Under the pieces are notes generated by a model. That model had not been told where the DNA came from. It ran no database searches and saw only the letters and a program-made list of their open reading frames with translations. A stretch of DNA of 14,109 bases, from assembly GCA_027335985.1 (NCBI GenBank), contig DAHWGX010000002.1:1-14109 (forward strand), given 5' to 3'. Position 1 is the stretch's first letter. Each line of letters starts with the position of its first letter. Positions 7,460-13,869 of this stretch are shown here, piece by piece. Both the position numbers and the translations under genes were made by a program. This DNA is from Nitrospirota bacterium (GTDB lineage Bacteria; Nitrospirota_A; Leptospirillia; Leptospirillales; Leptospirillaceae).

Positions 7460-8410
7460 TTATCCTTTCACTCCCGCCAGAAACGCCTTCAGGTCCGCCG
7501 GCAGCCCCATGAGACTTTCGGGCTTTCCGTCTTTCCCTTCGAACACGATCGTCGGCGTCGCCAGTTCTCCCGTCGCCTGCCCCAGGCCGATCGTCGAGGT
7601 CGCCACGGCCCTCTCAAGCGTCGGATCGAGATGCGCGGGAATCGGATATCCGCCTTCTTCCGACCCTGTATCGAACCGATCCTCGTTTTCCGCCAGGGCG
7701 GAGGCCGGATCTTTCGCCTGGAGGATCCCCGTCGCTTTCTTCAGGGAATCGTCCTTTTTCAAAAATCCCACCGGAATCCAGTGAGCCCTGACCTGGTTTC
7801 CGTAAGGCTTCAGGGATTCATACAGCCGGTTGCAAAAGATGCAGTCCGGATCGAAATAGACCCAGATCTCGCGCCTCCCGCGACCGATGGCGATCGACTT
7901 CAGATGCCGGGACATCGTCAGAAAGTCGGAGGCGGACATCTTCTTTCCGAAGGGGGACGGCCGGGCGGTTTGGGTGGAATCCGGGGTCGAACCTACAGCA
8001 TTGCCGGAAGGAGAAAAATTTTCGAGTGCGGATCCGCCTCCGGATGCGGACTTGGGAAGGGTTTTCGAGACGGCGTCGACCGCCGTTTGGGCGATTCCGG
8101 TCAGGTTCTGGCCGGCCGCCGTGATCACGGGGCCCGGGACGATTGCCGCTCCATGAGGCGTCATCCAGACCACCCGCATCGCCCCCTCTTTGGTCCGGAA
8201 AATCACGCCGACCAGTCCGTCCGGCCCCGGATAAAGGCGCACGACGGTCGCCGTATTCCTGGAAAGGGTTCCGATCAGAAGATCGGCGCTCTTTTTCAGA
8301 GTGGCATCCCGCTTTTCCACTGGAAGCCCGCCCTTATGGCACGAGGCGAGAAGTATTGCGAGGGAGACAAGCACAGCCGTTCTTCTGAAAACAAACGTAT
8401 TCAGCAACAT
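7460..8410 (-). CDS. DsbC/TrbB-like thiol-disulfide isomerase lipoprotein
   Basis: Periplasmic thioredoxin-fold protein likely to fold or repair disulfides in envelope transfer proteins. The N-terminus is a lipoprotein signal, FRRTAVLVSLAILLASC with lipobox cysteine at 24. A dimerisation-like N-domain and a Ser/Gly-rich linker (~120-155) lead to the catalytic domain with the redox motif C190-IF-C193 in VYFDPDCIFCNRL and the cis-proline loop ATPTIVF (Pro286). CIFC differs from the CGYC of DsbC. IncI plasmids place a DsbC-like trbB near the dotM homologue trbA, and this gene lies in the same operon as dotM. The ATG at 8410 has AAGGA and overlaps the upstream gene by ten bases. Confidence 0.83.
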   Translation of the reverse strand: MLLNTFVFRRTAVLVSLAILLASCHKGGLPVEKRDATLKKSADLLIGTLSRNTATVVRLYPGPDGLVGVIFRTKEGAMRVVWMTPHGAAIVPGPVITAAGQNLTGIAQTAVDAVSKTLPKSASGGGSALENFSPSGNAVGSTPDSTQTARPSPFGKKMSASDFLTMSRHLKSIAIGRGRREIWVYFDPDCIFCNRLYESLKPYGNQVRAHWIPVGFLKKDDSLKKATGILQAKDPASALAENEDRFDTGSEEGGYPIPAHLDPTLERAVATSTIGLGQATGELATPTIVFEGKDGKPESLMGLPADLKAFLAGVKG

Positions 8411-9735
8411 CTTTTTTCCTTTCCAGGGAGCGACGACCATTCTTCCCACCACTGGTCGTCGATTTTCTCGAGGGCTTTCCAGGCCCCCGACAGATGGATC
8501 ACCCGAAGAGCATCGGTCATGTCCCCCTTTTTTGCCTCGAACCGGTCCGGATGGCCAGGAACAGCATAAGTTCCTGTCTTTCTGGCGATATCGAGAATGT
8601 CGGCGGGATCGATGTCCACGGGGAGCGACGCATGGACAACGCCATATCCCATTCCGAAGACGGTAATTCCCCGATCGAGAAGTTCCAGTGCCACCCGGCA
8701 CGTGATCATCCGGTCCGCTGCCCGGAGAAACAGTGTCCAGGGAGGCCGCGATTCCTGGGTTCCGATCCCGGCCGCCGCAACCCAGACGTTCTCGGAAAAC
8801 AATCCGCAGGATACCGAGACTCCAGCCAGCCGGCCCCCAAAAGGGAGAGAAACGGGGGAGGGTTCCGTTCCCTTGGCGACGTGGGCTTCCACGATCTCGA
8901 TTTCAGTGCCGGGGATATTCGACGCGAAGAGAACCTCTTCCCCCGTCCACCACTCCCGGTTGTCGCCGTTTAAAATCAGGTTCATGGGACCGCCTCCCGA
9001 TCCCCGATAAACGACCCGGACGACCGCCGGACGACCGATCGCCCCGAGCCAGGAGGTCCGGCTTTTCTGGTCGGCCGGAAATCCGGGAGCCCCTTCCCGG
9101 AACTCTTCCCAGGGACCATAAGGAACAGGCGTCGACAGGATCTTTCGGGCGTGCTCCACCCGTGGAAGGACAAATGCCGTGTAGCGCGTCTCTTCCCTCC
9201 CCCGCGGCCCCTGCTCCACGTTCTGGTACGTCCGGTACGCCGCCGTTGCGACCTTTTTCATTCGGGCGTCCCCCACCTGCCGGACGGCCGGAAGAACATC
9301 GGCGATCAAATCCGGGAGCCCCTCCGTCGTCCCGGACATTTTGGGGTTTCGTAGTTCGAGATCCGGCCATGTCCTTTCGACCTGGGCCAGGACCCGGCCG
9401 AACACCTTCGAGAGAAAGCGGACCCCCTCGTCGGGACTTGCCTCCATCCCCCATTCCCGGAGGAGGGAGGTAACCTTGGCCCTGAGCCAGTTTTCCGGGC
9501 GATACCGCCCCGCCATCCGCGCCTGTCCGATCCGGAAGGCCGGAAGGTTCGTGAGCCAGAGGGTGTCGGAATGGCCGACAAGCCGTTCGTCGTACCGTTC
9601 CGGAGGACATCCTTCCCTGGATGTCCACCCGCTTGTCCGGACATCCGGATCGTCGTAAAGGATGGCTCCGCAGACCAGGGGTTCGTATTCCGCCCGGCAC
9701 TTTCCCGGAAGATGGCGGGTCGTTACAGACGGCAT
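8401..9735 (-). CDS. Uncharacterised 444-residue protein between DotN and the DsbC-like gene
   Basis: Long, confidently coding but unrecognised protein. No signal peptide, membrane helix, Walker motif or zinc motif is evident. The N-terminal half is basic and helical-looking (WLRAKVTSLLREWG, FLSKVFGRVLAQVERTWPDLEL); the C-terminal half is richer in beta-type hydrophobic alternation (VAAAGIG, ITVFGMGYGVVHASLPVDI). The ATG at 9735 has GGGGGA upstream and sits 13 bases after the dotN stop; ATGs at 9759 and 9774 would overlap dotN. Its setting between icmJ and the trbB-like gene suggests a cytoplasmic transfer component. In Legionella icmJ is followed by icmB, an ATPase; this protein lacks the ATPase motifs, so it is not that. 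Confidence 0.75.
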   Translation of the reverse strand: MPSVTTRHLPGKCRAEYEPLVCGAILYDDPDVRTSGWTSREGCPPERYDERLVGHSDTLWLTNLPAFRIGQARMAGRYRPENWLRAKVTSLLREWGMEASPDEGVRFLSKVFGRVLAQVERTWPDLELRNPKMSGTTEGLPDLIADVLPAVRQVGDARMKKVATAAYRTYQNVEQGPRGREETRYTAFVLPRVEHARKILSTPVPYGPWEEFREGAPGFPADQKSRTSWLGAIGRPAVVRVVYRGSGGGPMNLILNGDNREWWTGEEVLFASNIPGTEIEIVEAHVAKGTEPSPVSLPFGGRLAGVSVSCGLFSENVWVAAAGIGTQESRPPWTLFLRAADRMITCRVALELLDRGITVFGMGYGVVHASLPVDIDPADILDIARKTGTYAVPGHPDRFEAKKGDMTDALRVIHLSGAWKALEKIDDQWWEEWSSLPGKEKRCC

Positions 9736-9748
9736 CCGTCCCCCTTCT

Positions 9749-10492
9749 TCATTCCTCATCCTCTTCACCCTCATCTCCGGGGCCGTCCGACCCGGAGATG
9801 CCCTCTGTCTCTTTTTCGTCCTCGGTCTCCTTTGGAATCGACCATTTCTCCGCCAGACGGGACCACGTTCCCACCGGAACGGCTCCGAAGACTGAGATTG
9901 ACCAGTAGCTGATCTGGGAGATCCACTGGTTCAGGACCGGCAAAAGACGAAAGCCGGAAAGCCTGGACTCCTGGAGAATCCCTTCGTCCGCGTCCAGCAG
10001 GATGTTCCCCAACACAGCGGGATTGTGCGATCCGTCTCCCCACAGGCCATTAATCGTCCCGCGAAGGGCCCCCAGCTCCTCGTAATACTTTTTCGCCAGT
10101 CCGGAAAAACCCGTTTCGTCCTTTTTGTCCTGAACCATCGCCACAGCCAGAACCCGGACCAGGTGGAACAGGTTCGTCTGTCTCATTTCGGGAAGCCAGA
10201 TCAGGGCCGCTTTTCCCGACACGCCCATGAATCCCGCGTGATGGCACCCGTGGCACCAGGGACAGAGGGTCTCGAGGTTCTCCACATTGTTGTTCGCGTG
10301 ATCGTCGTCCTTGTGGTGGATTTCCTGCCACTTGAGGCTTCTGAATCCGCAATGCCCGCAAACGTAGTCGTCCCGTTCCAGGATTTTTATCCTGAGGGCG
10401 GGAGGAACGACGGGCTTCCCGTCCGCCTCAGGATCGTTTTGACGCCAGAGGGCCCTCTTGACGCGAAGCGTCGGTTCCCCAAGCCGGCTCAT
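9749..10492 (-). CDS. dotN: DotN/IcmJ (HNH-like zinc protein) of the coupling complex
   Basis: Cytoplasmic partner of DotL and DotM in type IVB systems. An HNH-like zinc module spans ~33-85: VCGHCGF (Cys45, Cys48), EIHHKDDDHANNNVENLETL (His59, His60 and the Asn-rich loop) and CPWCHGCHH (Cys77, Cys80). The following GKAALIWLPEMRQTNLFHLVR is the segment that separates IcmJ/DotN from ordinary HNH nucleases. The C-terminus ends in a strongly acidic tail (~220-247). The family is known as a zinc-binding adaptor; all HNH-type residues look intact here, so nuclease activity cannot be excluded. The start overlaps the icmD-like stop by one base (TGATG), so translation is coupled. The icmD-icmJ order matches Legionella. 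Confidence 0.85.
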   Translation of the reverse strand: MSRLGEPTLRVKRALWRQNDPEADGKPVVPPALRIKILERDDYVCGHCGFRSLKWQEIHHKDDDHANNNVENLETLCPWCHGCHHAGFMGVSGKAALIWLPEMRQTNLFHLVRVLAVAMVQDKKDETGFSGLAKKYYEELGALRGTINGLWGDGSHNPAVLGNILLDADEGILQESRLSGFRLLPVLNQWISQISYWSISVFGAVPVGTWSRLAEKWSIPKETEDEKETEGISGSDGPGDEGEEDEE

Positions 10493-10791
10493 CAGGGGTT
10501 GATGACCTGCTGCAGCTGGGTGGTTCCGCTGTTGTTTCCGAACGTCATCGAGCCGGAATTGATCATGTATGTCAGACCGCCGGCCAGGATCACCCCGACG
10601 ATCGTCTGAATGGCGGCCTTGCCGATCGTATGCTGTCCCCCGGGATTTTTATGGGCCGCGTAAAATCCGTGGATCCCCATTCCCGCAAGAACAACCCCCA
10701 CAAGGGCAAAAGCGTACATCACCAGAGATCCGATCCCGGTCAGGTTGCTCTGGACCCCCGTCGCAATGTTTCCAAATGTCTGTCCTCCCAT
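10492..10791 (-). CDS. IcmD/DotP-like small inner-membrane protein
   Basis: A 99-residue protein with an N-terminal MGGQTFGNIATGVQSNLTGIG segment, two hydrophobic helices at ~20-42 and ~56-76 joined by a short polar loop (HKNPGGQ), and a polar tail. The size, the GNIATGV...NL start and two-helix, pilin-like layout fit IcmD/DotP or the related TraR/TraQ proteins of IncI plasmids. The strongest evidence is position: it directly precedes icmJ, as in Legionella. IcmC/DotE is the main alternative. The ATG at 10791 has a perfect AGGAGG site seven bases upstream; a longer frame to 10833 has none. Confidence 0.68.
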   Translation of the reverse strand: MGGQTFGNIATGVQSNLTGIGSLVMYAFALVGVVLAGMGIHGFYAAHKNPGGQHTIGKAAIQTIVGVILAGGLTYMINSGSMTFGNNSGTTQLQQVINP

Positions 10792-10836
10792 TTCGATTCC
10801 TCCTGTGATAAAAATTCTCCGGAATTCCCGCACTCA

Positions 10837-10859
10837 GGGAGACGCCCCCGGCGCCTCCC
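10837..10859 (-). terminator. Strong GC hairpin between replication and transfer blocks
   Basis: Arms GGGAG-A-CGCC and GGCG-C-CTCCC pair as five plus four base pairs around one A/C mismatch with a three-base loop. On the minus strand the run of T (TTTTTA) starts only about 20 bases after the stem, so this is not a textbook intrinsic terminator. It may attenuate read-through or protect an mRNA end just upstream of the icmD-like gene. Confidence 0.45.
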
Positions 10860-10863
10860 GCCG

Positions 10864-11058
10864 TCATTCCCTGTAGGTGTCCATGGCCGACGCCATGGCC
10901 CGGGGAAGATATTTGTCCTGGTCAACCACCGTCCGCATAATCGAATTTTTTTCAAACCGGCATTTCCTGCATTGCCGGCCTCTTTCCATCAGAAACTTTT
11001 CCTTTGTTTCAGGGACCGGAATGTTCTCCAGATGACCGCAATAGCGTTTGATAAGCAT
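10864..11058 (-). CDS. Small Cys/His protein (64 aa), putative zinc-binding
   Basis: Basic small protein beginning MLIKRYCGHLENIPVPETKE, with a CGH near residue 7 and CRKC at ~30, a possible Cys-His/Cys-X2-Cys zinc site, followed by a basic helix. No family is recognised. The ATG at 11058 has AGGAGA about six bases upstream. A closer ATG at 11061-11063 is out of frame. It is the first gene downstream of the promoter at 11098-11126 and precedes the hairpin at 10837-10859. Confidence 0.65.
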   Translation of the reverse strand: MLIKRYCGHLENIPVPETKEKFLMERGRQCRKCRFEKNSIMRTVVDQDKYLPRAMASAMDTYRE

Positions 11059-11087
11059 GGCATTTCTCCTGAATAGATATGTTATTT

Positions 11088-11714
11088 TCAGATACCATCT
11101 ATAGTTTTTATTAGATTCTGTGACAATTTCCTTGTGTCCAAAGCGGGTGAAACGGACTTTTCCATCTTCGACACCCACCCGATCGCTTTTTCGTAATCTC
11201 CAATGATCTCCGGCTTCCGGGGTTTCTCTCCCAGAGGGAGATTGACCTGATCGAAGATCCCGGCGAGACGAACGGGAACCTCCGGGGAAGGACCATATTG
11301 CTCAAAGTGCTGGTAGCGCTCCCGAAACTCTTTTTTCCACCAGGTGAACTCGTATTCAGTCTGGCGGCAGGCCTTGACCCAGCCGCCGAGGCTCTGGATC
11401 GTTGCATGGATGACCGGATCATCAAAAACCACGGTGGCGTAGGCTCCATGTTCATCCATCGCTTTTTCGACTTTCATCAGGGCCGCAAGAGCCCGGTCTT
11501 CGCCGGAACCTTTCATGATCTCGATAATGTTCGAGATTTTGGGCATACGGTCGTGCGTCTTTCGCCACGTTTCAAAAGCGGACAGAACCTCGTCGAAGGA
11601 ATAGTTTCCAAGATCCATCAACCAAAACGCGATGTCGTTTTCCGATAACTGTTCCCGATAGTAATTGGCCATCATGATCAAAAGTTTGGTCAGGTTAGAG
11701 GGCGTCGATGACAT
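11088..11714 (-). CDS. DUF6475-like protein, putative helicase loader or replication accessory
   Basis: A 208-residue soluble protein with a helical N-terminus (LTKLLIMMANYYREQLSENDIAFW), the segment SFDEVLSAFETWRKTHDRMPKISNIIEIM, and a conserved block VVFDDPVIHATIQSLGGWVKACRQTEYEFTWWKKEFRERYQHF typical of DUF6475 proteins next to phage and plasmid replication genes. It overlaps the initiator-like gene by 20 bases and has a GGAGGAG site before the ATG at 11714. Following an O-like initiator with an internal origin, it occupies the place of a helicase loader such as lambda P. That role is inferred from position; no AAA+ motif is present. Confidence 0.72.
   Translation of the reverse strand: MSSTPSNLTKLLIMMANYYREQLSENDIAFWLMDLGNYSFDEVLSAFETWRKTHDRMPKISNIIEIMKGSGEDRALAALMKVEKAMDEHGAYATVVFDDPVIHATIQSLGGWVKACRQTEYEFTWWKKEFRERYQHFEQYGPSPEVPVRLAGIFDQVNLPLGEKPRKPEIIGDYEKAIGWVSKMEKSVSPALDTRKLSQNLIKTIDGI
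11098..11126 (-). promoter_or_regulatory. Candidate sigma70-type promoter for the transfer block
   Basis: Reading leftward, a -35 box TTGTCA (11126-11121, five of six consensus) and a -10 box TATAGA (11103-11098, four of six) are separated by exactly 17 bases of AT-rich DNA. The start point would be near 11091, within the last codons of the preceding gene and about 35 bases before the start of the small zinc protein. It would separate expression of the transfer genes from the replication block. No experiment supports it. Confidence 0.5.
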
Positions 11715-12678
11715 TTTTCTCTCCTCCTTCGTCTTCTTTCGATGGTTCCCCCAATTTTTTGAGGACCGAATTTAGGACTCTCTGGTTGTTCTCTTCCCGA
11801 AGGTCTGAAAAGGTTTTTTGTCGGTTTTTCAGCGGTCCACCTGACGGAGGCCCTAGAGGGGCCCTGTCCTGAGCGCGTGTCAACCAATTTGTGATGAACC
11901 GGGCATAGTTCGATTTTCGGTTTTTGGGATTGGCGATGAGCCAGGCCGCCATCCGCTGAAGTTCCGTCGAAATGTCAACGGCAGGATAGGCTTTGGCCCA
12001 GATCTGAAGGTGCCTTTCGGTGATGTTCGAGAAGTCTCCCGTCGAAAAGTCAAAATCGATGGCCGGAGTTTTCCCATGCGTCGCGTTGTGCGGGGAACGA
12101 ATTTTTTCGTTCAACGCAGAAGTATTTAAATCTTTTGTTTCTATTGATAGATTCTCTTCTTTAGTTTTTGTGAGACTCTGAGTCTCACCCCCCTGAGATT
12201 CTGGATCTCCCCCCCTGAGACTCTGAGTCTCCCCGGTGAGACTTTCCGTCTCACCTAATATTCTCGCGGTGCTTTCCCGTTCTCTCTCCAGAGATCCTTG
12301 ATATTTATAGGTGAGACTTTCCGTCTCACCCCCCTGACGATTTGACAGACCGGTGAGACTTTCCGTCTCACCTCGCATTTTCGGCATATTTTTGTATTTC
12401 GGTTCCGACCGCACTGGGAGGATGTATGTCTTTGAGATGTCCCGTCCGGCATCGTCCTTGTTCCGTTTGGATTTGATGATTCCCTGCCGTTCGAGTTCCG
12501 CCAGATTTCGATAGATCGCCTCCCGGGAGAGCCCGGTGTATTCCGCGATCAGCGCCTGACTCGGCCAGCAGGATCCGTCGGGCCCGACGTGATTGCCCAG
12601 TCCGATCAGAATCAATTTCTGGGTCGGGGTGACATCCTTGACGTCCCGGAGTGCCCAGAGGATGGCTTCGAGACTCAT
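11695..12678 (-). CDS. Winged-helix replication initiator-like protein (O-like), with the probable origin inside the gene
   Basis: The N-terminal ~12-88 residues form an HTH_36-type winged helix: VTPTQKLILIGLGNHVGPDG, SCWPSQALIAEYTGLSREAIYRNLAELERQGII, then a wing ending KTYIL. Residues ~103-170 are a low-complexity linker built from GETESLT/GETQSL units that come from palindromic DNA repeats. A Thr/Lys/Asn-rich stretch follows, then a C-terminal helical domain (~200-327) with LQIWAKAYPAVDISTELQRMAAWL and SNYARFITNWLTRA, as in phage replication proteins. An N-terminal DNA-binding domain, iterons in the linker and a C-terminal interaction domain is the plan of lambda O. The start (12678) overlaps the rha stop as ATGA. 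Confidence 0.82.
   Translation of the reverse strand: MSLEAILWALRDVKDVTPTQKLILIGLGNHVGPDGSCWPSQALIAEYTGLSREAIYRNLAELERQGIIKSKRNKDDAGRDISKTYILPVRSEPKYKNMPKMRGETESLTGLSNRQGGETESLTYKYQGSLERERESTARILGETESLTGETQSLRGGDPESQGGETQSLTKTKEENLSIETKDLNTSALNEKIRSPHNATHGKTPAIDFDFSTGDFSNITERHLQIWAKAYPAVDISTELQRMAAWLIANPKNRKSNYARFITNWLTRAQDRAPLGPPSGGPLKNRQKTFSDLREENNQRVLNSVLKKLGEPSKEDEGGEKNVIDAL
12101..12170. other. AT-rich segment beside the iterons, probable DNA-unwinding element
   Basis: Only 18 of 70 bases are G or C, and 11 of 50 in 12121-12170, against a clearly GC-rich background. It lies directly downstream (in the gene's direction) of the iteron block, as the AT-rich part of the lambda origin lies after its iterons. 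It contains ATTTAAAT (12124-12131) and the inverted repeat TCTAT-TG-ATAGA (12140-12151). It codes a Thr/Lys/Asn-rich linker. The origin as a whole would be 12101-12372. Confidence 0.65.
12170..12372 (-). repeat. Six palindromic iterons inside the initiator gene
   Basis: Three identical 21-base units, GGTGAGAC-N5-GTCTCACC, lie at 12352-12372, 12310-12330 and 12235-12255. Variants lie at 12217-12231 (GAGACTC-T-GAGTCTC), 12195-12209 (GAGAT-N5-ATCTC) and 12170-12188 (nine-base arms GTGAGACTC around one base). Centres are spaced 42, 75, 21, 22 and 23 bases apart, near multiples of the helical turn. The 21 bases between the first two copies (12331-12351) are a degenerate unit. The three exact copies use identical codons for GETESLT, pointing to selection on DNA rather than only on protein. 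Confidence 0.9.
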
Positions 12679-13628
12679 GGCATCCTCCGGACTCGTGAAA
12701 TCTGATAGATTTCTTCAAAGGCCTTCGCCGCGGAGCGGAGATGCCCCTTCATGGCCTCGTACTGGACTCGGAGGCCGTTGGCGTCAAAACCGGCCGCCTC
12801 GATCCTGTCGATCGCCTGTCGGAGCGGATCCGGGTAGTCCGGATCCAGAAGGTCCTGGACGGAAAGCCCGTCTTTCGGTGCGTCCGGAGGAAGGTCTTTC
12901 CAGAAGGAACGGGAGGGTTTGGCCGTTTCCTTCGGGAAGTCGAGACTCAGACGGTCTCCTTCGGAAACGACGGTCCTTTGCAGAGGCCGAGTTTTGGTTT
13001 TGGGTCGGGGCTCGTACGGGATCCCTGGGGGACGGGTTTCCGGAATTTCGACCGGAAACGTCTCCAGAAAGCTCCGGGCCGAATGGAACAGATGTTCCGG
13101 AAGATCGTCGAGGCGTTCTATGCGGAAATGGTCTAACAGACCCTTCCACATCCGGGCCATCATCGGATCCCGCTGGTCGAAATGGAGCAGATGGGAGCGG
13201 GAGGTCACGATCTCGGAGAGGATCCGTCTCTGGATGAAGGTGATCTTGGGGGGATCCTGCGGGATCGCAGGAGGCTCTTTCCGCCGTCGGAGTTCCTCCT
13301 CCATCCGGTTGAAGGCCTCGATGTACTTGATCTTGAATTCCATAGCTCGCTTGCCGGTGAAGCCCATGGCCAGGATCGTGAACCCGTCCCGGGTGATGAG
13401 GAATGCTGGATCTTTCCGGACCGCTCCGTTCCCAATCTTCACTTCAATAAACATGGGCTCAAAATTGAGCGCATGAAAATCTTTAGGACACTCAAGGTTT
13501 TGAATGTCCCTAAGAACGTTCTTGTGATCCTTGCCGAAGGTTTTTGAGACGGCGAGGGATGTAGTCGTGATGCGGTCGTGGACGACCTGGATCTCCGGAG
13601 TAAAATCCGGAGAAAGGGATGTGGTCAT
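12675..13628 (-). CDS. Rha-family phage regulatory protein
   Basis: The N-terminal ~15-115 residues are a pRha domain: SLAVSKTFGKDHKNVLRDIQNL, then DPAFLITRDGFTILAMGFTGKRAMEFKIKYIEAFNRMEEEL, nearly the family consensus. In phages Rha proteins act in growth control or regulation when host factors are absent. The C-terminal ~200 residues contain KITFIQRRILSEIVTSRSHLLHF, possibly ORF6C-like, then a proline/lysine-rich linker and a helical end; I cannot name that part. The ATG at 13628 has an AAAGGAG site. It is the first solid gene after the leader and overlaps the initiator-like gene by four bases, so it may lead a rha-O-P type operon. Confidence 0.85.
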   Translation of the reverse strand: MTTSLSPDFTPEIQVVHDRITTTSLAVSKTFGKDHKNVLRDIQNLECPKDFHALNFEPMFIEVKIGNGAVRKDPAFLITRDGFTILAMGFTGKRAMEFKIKYIEAFNRMEEELRRRKEPPAIPQDPPKITFIQRRILSEIVTSRSHLLHFDQRDPMMARMWKGLLDHFRIERLDDLPEHLFHSARSFLETFPVEIPETRPPGIPYEPRPKTKTRPLQRTVVSEGDRLSLDFPKETAKPSRSFWKDLPPDAPKDGLSVQDLLDPDYPDPLRQAIDRIEAAGFDANGLRVQYEAMKGHLRSAAKAFEEIYQISRVRRMP

Positions 13629-13650
13629 GGGAGACTCCTTTGGTCGATTT

Positions 13651-13869
13651 CTAGTCGATTGGGAAAGACGCCATCAAAATGGCGCCGGGCGCTAGAAACC
13701 GTCCAAAGGTACGGCGGGCGTGATTTCCCCGAAGGGTCTTGTATTCGGCCCACACCCGGCATGAGAGAGCGGATTGGAAAAGCGGCAGGAAAAATCGGGG
13801 CACGAAAAAATCCGCTGGTCTGTCGGGGCGGAGTCCGCCTTTGGTTGGTGTTTCTAGCACCTGCCCCAT
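13651..13869 (-). CDS. Possible small protein (72 aa) upstream of rha
   Basis: A frame from ATG at 13869 to TAG at 13651-13653 encodes MGQVLETPTKGGLRPDRPAD and then an aromatic-rich stretch (FFVPRFFLPLFQ) and a basic part (NHARRTFGRFLAPG). The residue mix looks more protein-like than the competing frame, but no ribosome site precedes the ATG and a TTG start at 13899 would coincide with a putative -35 box. It ends 22 bases before the rha start. No family is recognised. Confidence 0.27.
   Translation of the reverse strand: MGQVLETPTKGGLRPDRPADFFVPRFFLPLFQSALSCRVWAEYKTLRGNHARRTFGRFLAPGAILMASFPID
13669..13684. other. Short hairpin 40-55 bases before the rha start
   Basis: CGCCAT and ATGGCG form a six-base stem with a four-base loop. 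It lies between two inverted TTTCTAG motifs and would be in the rha mRNA leader. It has no T-run, so it is not a terminator. Confidence 0.3.
13827..13839. promoter_or_regulatory. Perfect 13-base palindrome, possible operator
   Basis: GGCGGA-G-TCCGCC is a perfect inverted repeat around one central base, lying about 30 bases downstream of the putative -10 on the minus strand. The position fits a repressor site. With no loop it is unlikely to be an efficient RNA hairpin terminator. Confidence 0.35.

Larger units (their letters stand above)
13648..13861. repeat. Three TTTCTAG motifs, two within an inverted 12-base repeat
   Basis: TTTCTAG occurs at 13648-13654 (plus), 13692-13698 (minus) and 13851-13857 (plus). 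The outer two belong to GTTTCTAGCRCC at 13850-13861 (plus) and 13688-13699 (minus), matching at 11 of 12 bases in opposite orientation about 150 bases apart. The first and second flank the short hairpin at 13669-13684. They could be operator half-sites for a regulator of the operon. Confidence 0.45.

Noticed and set aside
7397..8569. 390-codon plus-strand open frame
   Set aside because: It is antisense to the DsbC-like gene and the antirepressor-domain gene, Arg/Gly/Pro-rich, with no domain. Long antisense frames are expected in GC-rich coding DNA.
12170..12372. CRISPR array
   Set aside because: Repeats are palindromic, unequally spaced, in frame and coding, and partly without spacers. They fit iterons, not CRISPR.
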